From VRUE01 sp035318745 (lineage in GTDB: Bacteria; Actinomycetota; Thermoleophilia; Solirubrobacterales; 70-9): a stretch of 64,000 bases of DNA. This document shows positions 39,285 to 46,483 of the stretch, piece by piece. The notes below the pieces were generated by a model, which saw only the letters and a list, made by a program, of their open reading frames with translations, searched no databases and had not been told where the DNA came from. Location of the stretch: positions 117,129 through 181,128 of the forward strand of contig DATHEA010000024.1 in the NCBI GenBank assembly GCA_035318745.1, given 5' to 3'. Position 1 is the stretch's first letter, and each line of letters starts with the position of its first letter. Position numbers and translations under genes: made by a program.

Positions 39285-41189
39285 GTGGAGGCCCGGGCCC
39301 ACGGCGCCGGAATCCGCTTCGCCGGCCGGGTCAGCCGCCACGCCGCGGCCTACGGCGTCGGCTCCTTCGCAACCGCGGCCGCCGGCCTGGTCAGTGTCGC
39401 CGTCTTCACCCGTTACCTCGACCCTTCCGAATTCGGCAAGATGGCCGTGCTCACGACGGTGGCGATGCTTGCCAACCTCGCCTCCAGCCTGACGATCCTG
39501 CCGGGCACGATGCGGCGCGTCTATGGCACGACCGGGGACGAGGACATGGGCGACGTCGACGCCGAGGACGTGGCGAAAGCGGTGTCGAGCGATCCCAGGT
39601 TGGCGCTCACCACGGGCTTGGCGCTGACGCTGGTCATGGGGGCGGTGATCTTCCTCGTTGCCCTGGCGCTGCGGGGCACGCTCGCCGATCTCTTCGGCAG
39701 CGCGGGGGACGCTGACCTGATCCTCCTCGCGGTGGGGGCTGGAGTGGCCGCCACGGTGATGCGCTTCTGCCAGTACATCCTGCGGATGCAGCTTCGCTCC
39801 GTCGCCTTCGTCGCGATCTCCCTGGTCAGTGCCTTCGCCAGTATCGCGCTCGCGATCCCGCTGCTCATCCAGGGGCTCGGAATCGAAGCGGTGCTGCTCG
39901 GTCTGATCGCCGGCAACGTCCTGGCGGCCGTGGTTGGCCTGCTCCTGCTGGTGGTCGACCTCGGCCCAGCCGTCTCGCTGCGCGAGGCGAAGGCGATCAT
40001 GGTCGGCGGCATTACCTACTTGCCGATCATCCTCTCCTTCCAAACGTTGATGCTCGCCGACACGCTCTTCGTCGCCGCCTTCGCCAGCTTCAGCCAAACC
40101 GGTCTGTACCGGGTCGCGCAGCGGATTGCGATGCCGGTCTCCTTTGGGACGAGCGTCTTCCAGCAGAGCTGGGGGCCGATGCGCCACGACCTCACTCAGG
40201 CGGCGGTCAACAAGCTCGACGAGGAGCGTACCTACAGCGCGCACCTCTTCACCTACTACGCGGTATTCGTCGGCGCGCTGATCCTCACCGTCACCGTCTT
40301 TGCCGATCAGCTCGTGCAATTGGCGGCGGGTAGCTTCAGCCAGGCTGCGACCCTAGTGCCGCTAACCACGATTAGCGTCGCCGGCCATGGTTGGTTCATC
40401 TTCTCCTACCGCCTGACGAAGCTGCCTGGGGGGATCAAATGGATGGTGGGTCTGTCGATCTTCGCTGCGGTGGCGTTCGCTGGCCTATCGGTCCTCTTAA
40501 TTCCGGTGCTCGGCGCCGCTGGCGCGCCACTGGCGGCGATCGCTGCCTGGGGAATGGCGACGGCGATCATGTTCGGCTTCAACCAGTGGCGTGGCGAAGC
40601 AATCCCCTTCGAGTACCGGAGCCTGCTGTCGTTGGCCGGGTTGACGCTTGCGGCCGGAGCGCTCGCGTACTGGGCTCTGCCGGACACCCCGGCAGGGACG
40701 GTCGCCAAGGGTGCACTGCTTTTCTGTTGGGCGGTGGCGCTCGTCCTCACCGGGGTTGTTCCCCTCGGCGAGGCTCGTGCCCTGGCTCGCTACGCCCGCG
40801 ATGCCTCCGCGGTCGACTCCAAGCGTCAATTGCGCGCCCGCATCGCTGAGCTCGATGGCCTCGATGCCGAACTGGTCGACCAGGTCGTGCGCCGTCGCCG
40901 CCCGCCCGAGGAGGTGGCGAGGCAAACAGGCATGTCCCCAGACGATGTCATGGCCCACGTCGTCCACGCCCTGCGCTGCGCTGGTGGTGGGGGCGAACCA
41001 ACCGAGGCCGACGCGAAATTGGGCCACCTGATACTTGTCCGTCGCCCCCGTGCCGAACGCGACCTTGGCCTGATGACCATGGTTCACGAGGGCGCCGACC
41101 CGCTCGACGCTGACCTGATCGTGCAGGTGACGGCAGCGACCTCACGCAGACGTTGGCGGTGGCGAGACCAGCCAACTATTAATCAATAA
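39285..41189 (+). CDS. Wzx-type polysaccharide flippase with cytoplasmic C-terminal extension
   Basis: 634 residues, with about 12-14 membrane helices in the first ~500 residues. GSFATAAAGLVSVAVFTRYLDPSEFGKMAV is the classic MATE/Wzx first-helix motif. It would flip undecaprenyl-linked units to the outer face. The last ~130 residues are soluble and include VVRRRRPPEEVARQTGMSPDDVMAHVVHAL, which resembles a sigma region-4/LuxR helix-turn-helix. GTG 39285 is chosen for the GGGGGAG 7 nt upstream; the upstream open frame overlaps the previous gene. Confidence 0.87.
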   Translation: MEARAHGAGIRFAGRVSRHAAAYGVGSFATAAAGLVSVAVFTRYLDPSEFGKMAVLTTVAMLANLASSLTILPGTMRRVYGTTGDEDMGDVDAEDVAKAVSSDPRLALTTGLALTLVMGAVIFLVALALRGTLADLFGSAGDADLILLAVGAGVAATVMRFCQYILRMQLRSVAFVAISLVSAFASIALAIPLLIQGLGIEAVLLGLIAGNVLAAVVGLLLLVVDLGPAVSLREAKAIMVGGITYLPIILSFQTLMLADTLFVAAFASFSQTGLYRVAQRIAMPVSFGTSVFQQSWGPMRHDLTQAAVNKLDEERTYSAHLFTYYAVFVGALILTVTVFADQLVQLAAGSFSQAATLVPLTTISVAGHGWFIFSYRLTKLPGGIKWMVGLSIFAAVAFAGLSVLLIPVLGAAGAPLAAIAAWGMATAIMFGFNQWRGEAIPFEYRSLLSLAGLTLAAGALAYWALPDTPAGTVAKGALLFCWAVALVLTGVVPLGEARALARYARDASAVDSKRQLRARIAELDGLDAELVDQVVRRRRPPEEVARQTGMSPDDVMAHVVHALRCAGGGGEPTEADAKLGHLILVRRPRAERDLGLMTMVHEGADPLDADLIVQVTAATSRRRWRWRDQPTINQ

Positions 41190-41234
41190 TTACCATGTAT
41201 TACGTTTTCTGTTCATGGAAACTCTCACAATCTC

Positions 41235-41264
41235 TTGACGAGTTCTATGGGTTACCGATATTTT
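41235..41264 (+). promoter_or_regulatory. Sigma-70-like promoter in an AT-rich gap, reading antisense to the sigma gene
   Basis: TTGACG (41235-41240), 17-18 nt, then ATATTTT (41258-41264). It faces into the 3' end of the minus-strand sigma factor gene, so any transcript would be antisense to it. It lies in the AT-rich 41190-41285 gap between two convergent genes; no terminator was seen there. Confidence 0.3.
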
Positions 41265-41285
41265 GATTCGTCTGTATTCGTTGGG

Positions 41286-42584
41286 CTAGCTGGACGGCCA
41301 GCTTAGTAGCGGTTCCGGGACACTCGGGATGCGATCGGAGGACGTACAGGGGTATAGGAGTAGAGAGATCGAGCCCTGATGGGAGGGTCGGACCTGAACA
41401 CGGTTTGGAGATCGCCTCCAGGCCTCCATCTTGCTCCGCATCGGACCAGCCAGATGCGTAGTTCTCTCACTACCCGAGAAACAGTCACTGCACCACAGAA
41501 GGTCTTTATCTCGGAAAGCCCGCTTGGTGGGCCAACGACGAAGCTCGGCTCGGGTGGAGTGCAGGTAGTGGTACTCGCCCAGGTCGAGCCGGTCGACCAC
41601 GGCCAGGCCTTCTTCGGGGCCGTTTGCTTCGGCGACGGCAACCGCCCGGTTCAGCTCAACCACCGGCGAGTCGGTCACCTGGCTCAGCTCGCCGTAGAGG
41701 GCGGCTATCTGGGGCCAGTCACGGGCCTCGTCCGCGTGCAGCGAGGCGATCGCCGCCTGGATGACATAGGGACCGCGACCATGCAGGGCGAAGGCGCGGT
41801 CGAGCGCGGTCCGGCCGGCGGCGATCTTCTCCCGGTCCCAGAGCGAGCTGTCCTGATCGGCGATCAGGACCAGATCGTCGCCCTGGAAGCGGGCCTCGCG
41901 GCGGACGTCGAGCAGCATCATCATCGCCAGCAGTCCATGTACCTCCGGCTCGTCGGGCATCAATTCGGCCAGCGCTCTGCCCAGCCCCAAGGCCTCGGCG
42001 GTCAGCTCGTTGCGGCGGCTGTAGCCCTCGTTGAAGATCAGATAGACGACCGCGAGCACGGCGGCTATGCGGTCGGGCAGCAGGTGGTCGGCGGGCACCC
42101 GGAAGGGGATCCCGGCGGCCTTGACCTTGCGTTTCGCCCGCACCAGCCGCTGCGCCATCGTCGGCTCGGGGACGAGGAAGGCGCGGGCGATCTCACCGGT
42201 GCCGAGGCCGCCGAGCGTGCGCAGAGTGAGCGCAACCTGGGCCTCGGTGGCGAGCGCCGGGTGGCAGCAGGTGAAGACGAGCTCGAGCCGCTCGTCCGGA
42301 AATGTCGTCGCTTCCATCGTCTCCTCCGTTGCCTCCGGGACCTCGAGCATCCGGGTCTTCGTCGCCAGCGTGCGCTCGCGGCGCATGCGGTCGATCGCAC
42401 GGTTGCGCGCCGTGCTCACCAACCAGCTGTTGGGATTGGCGGGCTCGCCGTCGCGCGGCCAGCGCTCGGCGGCGACGGCGAAGGCCTCCTGAGTGACTTC
42501 CTCGGCGAGGTCGATGTCGCCGAGGAAGCCGATCAGGGCAGCGAGGACTCGTCCCCACTGGTCGCGGAAGGTCTGCTCGAGAAT
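41286..42584 (-). CDS. ECF sigma factor, ECF42 type (SigJ-like, DUF6596)
   Basis: About 432 residues. The region 2 part (FRDQWGRVLAALIGFLGDID, NSWLVSTARNRAIDRM) and region 4 (LRTLGGLGTGEIARAFLVPEPTM) are followed by the long C-terminal DUF6596/TPR extension (YLIFNEGYSRRNELTAEALG, ELNRAVAVAEANGPEEG) of ECF42 proteins. Its neighbour is a DGPF/YCII gene, the usual partner. No ATG/GTG/TTG exists before residue 55; ATT 42584, with GGAG 8 nt upstream, is the likely start. The last ~60 residues (after RAELRR) are unlike the family and look decayed or read through. Confidence 0.8.
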   Translation of the reverse strand: MLEQTFRDQWGRVLAALIGFLGDIDLAEEVTQEAFAVAAERWPRDGEPANPNSWLVSTARNRAIDRMRRERTLATKTRMLEVPEATEETMEATTFPDERLELVFTCCHPALATEAQVALTLRTLGGLGTGEIARAFLVPEPTMAQRLVRAKRKVKAAGIPFRVPADHLLPDRIAAVLAVVYLIFNEGYSRRNELTAEALGLGRALAELMPDEPEVHGLLAMMMLLDVRREARFQGDDLVLIADQDSSLWDREKIAAGRTALDRAFALHGRGPYVIQAAIASLHADEARDWPQIAALYGELSQVTDSPVVELNRAVAVAEANGPEEGLAVVDRLDLGEYHYLHSTRAELRRWPTKRAFRDKDLLWCSDCFSGSERTTHLAGPMRSKMEAWRRSPNRVQVRPSHQGSISLLLYPCTSSDRIPSVPEPLLSWPSS

Positions 42585-42586
42585 CG

Positions 42587-42946
42587 CTACCGCTCCACGA
42601 TCGGGCGCACCTCGATCGCCCCGCCGAGGCGGGCCGCCGGGATCCGCGCAGCCAGCTCGATCGCCGCATCGAGGTCGTCGGCCTCGAAGAAGAGGTAGCC
42701 GCCGAGTGCCTCCTTGGTCTCGACGAAGGGGCCATCGGTGGTCAGCGCCCTCCCGTCCTCGACGCGGACGGTGGTTGCCGTCTCCGGTGGCTGCATCTGC
42801 ACGCCGGGGGTGACGCCAGGGGTTTCGTTGATCCCCTGGTAGTCGCTGTAGATGGCTTTTTGCTCGTCCTCTGAGAGCCGGCCCCAGGCCTCCGGATCGT
42901 GGGGCGTCGGGGTCGCGCCCTAATGGATCAACAGCATGTACTTCAT
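42587..42946 (-). pseudogene. DGPF/YCII-domain protein with a stop at codon 9
   Basis: From ATG 42946 (preceded by AAAGGAGG) the frame reads MKYMLLIH, then TAG (42922-42920), then continues uninterrupted for 110 codons: GATPTPHDPEAWGRLSEDEQ, TTDGPFVETKEALGGYLFF, IPAARLGGAIEVRPI. The DGPF motif places it with the YCII proteins controlled by ECF42 sigma factors. The stop looks like a CAG to TAG change (most relatives have a short polar loop here). Only a truncated form from an internal start (42802) could be made without readthrough. Confidence 0.8.
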
Positions 42947-42979
42947 CGCTTCCCTCCTTTTCGGGGATGGTCCTCTATT

Positions 42980-43007
42980 AGACGAACGGGAAGCGGCTAA
43001 ATCGACA
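42980..43007 (-). promoter_or_regulatory. Candidate ECF42-dependent promoter of the DGPF gene
   Basis: On the minus strand TGTCGA (43007-43002) and CGTC (42984-42981) are 17 nt apart, matching the known ECF42 pattern (TGTCGA at -35, CGA/TC at -10). It lies about 35 nt ahead of the DGPF start, consistent with control by the adjacent sigma factor. Confidence 0.6.
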
Positions 43008-43065
43008 GCTACTTGGGAACCCGCCGGGCGGCCGACCACGCGATTTGCTTCAATCGGATGACCAG

Positions 43066-43130
43066 AGAAAGGAGGTGGTCCTAACTTGATTCACATGCTT
43101 GAGGGGACTCTGGAGGTGCAGGGCCGCTAG
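43066..43130 (+). other. Extended anti-16S (Shine-Dalgarno) sequence with a 14-codon ORF
   Basis: AGAAAGGAGGTGGTCC (43066-43081) could pair over 16 nt (one G-U) with the usual 3' end of 16S rRNA. It precedes TTG 43086, opening MIHMLEGTLEVQGR then TAG (43128-43130). An 8-codon ORF, MTRERRWS, spans the pairing site from ATG 43058. GC hairpins (GGCGCC repeats) follow. The rest of the 328-bp gap 42947-43274 holds only the ECF42-type promoter; no other gene is supported. Confidence 0.4.
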
Positions 43131-43274
43131 GCGCCGCACTGTTTCGGGCGCCCGGCGGAATCCACCCCGGGCACCGGCGATCGTCAGGGAGGCGGGTCTT
43201 GTCCCACCCGTTCGCTGTTCCCGCGTTCGTTCCAAGCACCTGGCCAGGGCTGCCTTCGGGCGGTCCTGGCTATT

Positions 43275-44276
43275 TCAGAGCAGGCTCTGGGCGCACTCTA
43301 CGATCGTCTCGTCGATCGGCCGCGGGGACCAGCCGAGGCGGGTCCGGGCGCGCTCGCTCGAGAGCTCGGTCTTCCTGCCGAGCTGGCCGACTATCGAGCG
43401 GATGCCGGGGTCGAGGATCGCCATTGCACGGACGAGCAGGTTCGGCACCGTTCGGGTCGGCACTTTCGCCGCGGCCTCGCCCATGCGGTCGCGCAGCACG
43501 GCGGCAATGTCCGTCATCCACTGGAACGACTCGACCGCGACGAAGCGCCCGCCGCCCGCCTCGGGCGCGGTCATCGCCCTTATCTCCAGGTCGGCGACGT
43601 CGCGGACGTCGACAAAGCTGAAGCCGATCCGTGGCACGCCCGGCATTCCCCCCAGCAGCCGCTCGATCACCTGCAGGGAGAAGGAGCGATCGTCGTTCAG
43701 CACCGGGCCGATGATCGCGCCGGGGTTGACCGTCGCCAGCTTCTCGGTCGCTCCCCGCTCCCGCATGAAGTCCCAGGCAGCGCGCTCGGCGATCGTCTTC
43801 GAACGCGCGTAGGGCGACAGCTTGGGGTTGTCGGGATCGCTCCAGTCGTCCTCCCCCAGCGGTCGCCCGTGCACCGGTTTTCCGCTGCCCGAGATCGCGG
43901 CTACGGAAGAGGTGACGACGATGCGATCGACCCCGGCGTCGAGGCTCGCCTTGAGGACGCGAAGGGTTCCGTCCCGTGCCGGCACGATCAGCTCGTCGGG
44001 GTCCTTCGGTTGCACCGGCGGGAACGGCGAGGCGACGTGGAGGACGTAGTCGCATCCGTTCACAGCGTCTCCCCAGCCGGCGTCGTCGAGCAGGTCGGCG
44101 GCCAGTACGGTGAGGCGATCCCCAGCGTCGACCTGGGTTCCGACCGCGGCGCGCACCTCCGCCTCGCGGGCGAGATCGCGCACGGTGGTTCGGACCCGAT
44201 AGCCGCGGCGCAGAAGCTCGACCACGCACCAGCCGCCGAGGTATCCCGAGCCACCGGTGACCAGAACGGTTTTCAT
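43275..44276 (-). CDS. NAD-dependent epimerase/dihydroflavonol-reductase-like SDR
   Basis: 333 residues, extended SDR. MKTVLVTGGSGYLGGWCVVE carries the TGxxGxxG cofactor loop; VDRIVVTSSVAAISG and LSPYARSKTIAERAAW supply the Ser and the Tyr-x-x-x-Lys catalytic pair. It reduces an aldehyde/ketone group with NADPH, as in dihydroflavonol-reductase-like enzymes; the substrate is unknown. ATG 44276 has a purine-rich GGAGGG upstream; an in-frame ATG at 44294 would add six residues. Divergent from the DUF2855 gene. Confidence 0.9.
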   Translation of the reverse strand: MKTVLVTGGSGYLGGWCVVELLRRGYRVRTTVRDLAREAEVRAAVGTQVDAGDRLTVLAADLLDDAGWGDAVNGCDYVLHVASPFPPVQPKDPDELIVPARDGTLRVLKASLDAGVDRIVVTSSVAAISGSGKPVHGRPLGEDDWSDPDNPKLSPYARSKTIAERAAWDFMRERGATEKLATVNPGAIIGPVLNDDRSFSLQVIERLLGGMPGVPRIGFSFVDVRDVADLEIRAMTAPEAGGGRFVAVESFQWMTDIAAVLRDRMGEAAAKVPTRTVPNLLVRAMAILDPGIRSIVGQLGRKTELSSERARTRLGWSPRPIDETIVECAQSLL

Positions 44277-44332
44277 CTCTTGCCCACCCTCCATCGAGTC
44301 AGCAGTATGAACGTGAGAACATCCGAGCGCCG

Positions 44333-45409
44333 ATGATGGACTTCCTGGTCAAGCGCGACGATCTGCGCGAGTGTCGCATCGCCGAGTCGCCGCCGGCGGA
44401 GCTCAAGGCCGGTCAAGCCCTACTCCGGGTCGACAGCTTCGGACTGACCGCGAACAACGTCACCTACGCGGTCTTCGGCGAGGCGATGCATTACTGGGAT
44501 TTCTTTCCAGCCGAGCAGGGTTGGGGCCGGGTGCCGATGTGGGGATTCGCCGAGGTCGAGCGGAGCGAGGTCGAGGGTGTGGAGCCTGGGACGCGAGTGT
44601 TCGGCTACCTGCCGCCCTCCTCACACTTGGTCGTCGCTCCAGCCGACGCCGGCGAGGGTGGCTTTGTCGACGGCTCGCCACACCGGGCCACGCTGCCGTC
44701 TGCCTACCACCGCTACCTGACGACCGGCGCCGATCCGTTCTACCGGGCGGATACCGAGGAGATCCAGATGCTGCTGCGGCCGCTCTTCTTTACCTCGTTC
44801 TTGATCGACGACCAACTGGCTGACGAGGGCTTCGCGACGAGCGGCCGGATCCTGATCTCCAGCGCCTCGAGCAAGACCGCGATCGCCGCCGCCTTCATGC
44901 TCGCGCAGCGCGACGAGGTCGAGCTGGTCGGCCTCACCTCGCCGCGCAATGCCGACTTCGTCGAAGGCCTGGGGATCTACGACCGCACGGTGGGCTACGA
45001 CGCGATCGACTCGCTCGAGCCGGGCCCGGCCACCTTCGTCGACGTCGCCGGCGATGTCGAGGTGCGCCTCGCGGTCCACTCGCGCTACGGCGACAAGCTC
45101 GTCCACAGCATGACGGTGGGCGCCTCCCACTGGGAGGAGCTCGGCGCCGGCGCCGGTGAGCTGCCGGGCCCGCAGCCGACCTTCTTCTTTGCCCCCGACC
45201 GTGTGAACAAGCGCTCCGAGGACTGGGGCCGCAGTGGCCTCGAGACGCGGGTGGCCGACGCATGGCACCCCTTCTGCGAGTGGACCGGTGGCTGGCTCGA
45301 GCCGATCCGCGGCGAGGGCTTCGATGCTGTATGCGACGCCTACCTTGACGTAATCGAGGGAAGGGTCGAGCCTAAGAATGCACATGTCCTAAGACTGGAG
45401 GCCGCATGA
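44333..45409 (+). CDS. DUF2855 family protein (MDR-like)
   Basis: 358 residues. GLTANNVTYAVFGEAMHYWDFFP near residue 37 and the GroES-like opening with FGYLPPSSHLVVAP mark DUF2855 proteins, distant relatives of medium-chain dehydrogenases. ILISSASSKTAIAAAFMLA is the NAD(P)-binding-like segment. Function is unknown. The stop overlaps the ATG of the next gene (ATGA), so it forms an operon with the VOC and RibD-C proteins. Confidence 0.85.
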   Translation: MMDFLVKRDDLRECRIAESPPAELKAGQALLRVDSFGLTANNVTYAVFGEAMHYWDFFPAEQGWGRVPMWGFAEVERSEVEGVEPGTRVFGYLPPSSHLVVAPADAGEGGFVDGSPHRATLPSAYHRYLTTGADPFYRADTEEIQMLLRPLFFTSFLIDDQLADEGFATSGRILISSASSKTAIAAAFMLAQRDEVELVGLTSPRNADFVEGLGIYDRTVGYDAIDSLEPGPATFVDVAGDVEVRLAVHSRYGDKLVHSMTVGASHWEELGAGAGELPGPQPTFFFAPDRVNKRSEDWGRSGLETRVADAWHPFCEWTGGWLEPIRGEGFDAVCDAYLDVIEGRVEPKNAHVLRLEAA

Positions 45410-45765
45410 TCAGCAAGACCGACTTCATCGGGGTCCCTTCGACTGACAGCGAGCGCTCGCGCCGCTTCTACGTCGAGACGCTGGGCCTGCGTCCGGACGA
45501 GCGCGGCAAGTTCGAGTTCTGGGCGGGGGAGACCTGCTTCGGCATCTGGGAGCCCGCCCAGTTCGGGATGGAGTTCGCGCCACAGAAAAACGCTCACCCG
45601 GCGCTCCACGTGGACGATGTGGCTGCCGCGCGGGTGGAGCTCGAGGCGAAAGGCGTCGAGTTCTCCGGCGAGATCATGGACACGGGCGTCTGCCACATGG
45701 CCTTCTTCACCGACCCCGACGGCAACGACCTGATGCTTCACAACCGCTACGCCCCTTACGAGTGA
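45406..45765 (+). CDS. VOC family protein (glyoxalase/bleomycin-resistance fold)
   Basis: 119 residues, two beta-alpha-beta-beta-beta modules: TDFIGVPSTDSERSRRFYVETLGL and PALHVDDVAAARVELEAKGVEFSG. FFTDPDGNDLMLHNRY ends in the usual metal-ligand strand position. The substrate is unknown. It is translationally coupled to the DUF2855 gene. Confidence 0.88.
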   Translation: MISKTDFIGVPSTDSERSRRFYVETLGLRPDERGKFEFWAGETCFGIWEPAQFGMEFAPQKNAHPALHVDDVAAARVELEAKGVEFSGEIMDTGVCHMAFFTDPDGNDLMLHNRYAPYE

Positions 45766-45772
45766 GCACCCG

Positions 45773-46411
45773 ATGTCGAAGCTGAGGTTCGAAATCTCGA
45801 TCTCGCTCGACGGTTACGTCGCCGGGCCGAACCAGAGCGAGGAGAACCCGCTCGGCGAAGGCGGCGAGCAGTTGCACGAGTGGGTCTTTCCCCTCGCCGC
45901 CTGGCGCGAGCCGCACGGACGCGAGGGGGGAGAGGTGAACGCCAGCTCTCCCCTGGTCGAGGAAGCGCAGAGCGGCGTCGGGGCCGTGATCATGGGGCGC
46001 GGCATGTTCGGCGGTGGGCCGGGGCCGTGGGGTGAGGATCCGTGGCAGGGCTGGTGGGGCGAGGAGCCGCCCTTCGGCACGCCCGTCTTCGTCCTCACCC
46101 ACCACGAGCGCGAGCCGCTGACCCTCGGTGGAACCACCTTCAGCTTTGTCACCGACGGGATCGAGTCGGCGTTGGACCAGGCGAAGGAGGCGGCGGGAGA
46201 GCTGGACGTCCACATCGGTGGTGGTGCCGAGGTCGCCCGGCAGTACCTGTCGGCGGGCCTGATCGACCAAATGCAGCTCAACGTGGTGCCGCTCCTGCTC
46301 GGCGACGGGGCGCGGCTCTTCGAGGAGGGCGCCGCTGGGGGTCGCGAGCTGGAGCAGATCCTCGTCGTCGAGGCGCCAGGTGTCACGCACCTGCGCTATC
46401 GCGTCAACTAG
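45773..46411 (+). CDS. Dihydrofolate reductase family protein (RibD C-terminal domain)
   Basis: 212 residues. LRFEISISLDGYVAGPNQSEENPLG opens the fold, GAVIMGRGMFGGGPGPWG is the NADPH/substrate loop, and DVHIGGGAEVARQYLSAGLIDQMQLNVVPLLLG the C-terminal core. Members are NADPH-dependent reductases of unknown substrate; they are not true folate enzymes. Follows the VOC gene by 7 bp. Confidence 0.88.
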   Translation: MSKLRFEISISLDGYVAGPNQSEENPLGEGGEQLHEWVFPLAAWREPHGREGGEVNASSPLVEEAQSGVGAVIMGRGMFGGGPGPWGEDPWQGWWGEEPPFGTPVFVLTHHEREPLTLGGTTFSFVTDGIESALDQAKEAAGELDVHIGGGAEVARQYLSAGLIDQMQLNVVPLLLGDGARLFEEGAAGGRELEQILVVEAPGVTHLRYRVN

Positions 46412-46447
46412 CCTGCGTCGCCTGCCCATCGCTATGCGGCTCGTCAC

Positions 46448-46465
46448 ACTGGCTGACCAGCCAGT
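46448..46465 (+). promoter_or_regulatory. TetR-like operator upstream of the flavin monooxygenase
   Basis: ACTGGCTG-AC-CAGCCAGT has perfect 8-bp arms with a 2-nt centre. It ends 4 nt before a weak -10 (GAGAAT, 46470-46475) and 18 nt before the GTG at 46484, so it occupies the spacer of this promoter. Closely related in arm sequence and centre length to the palindrome at 3627-3642. Confidence 0.6.
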
Positions 46466-46483
46466 CTGCGAGAATGGCCGCCT

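Noticed and set aside
43099..43812. A 237-codon plus-strand frame across the gap and SDR gene
   Set aside because: It is antisense to the SDR for most of its length and Arg/Ser-rich like other shadow frames.
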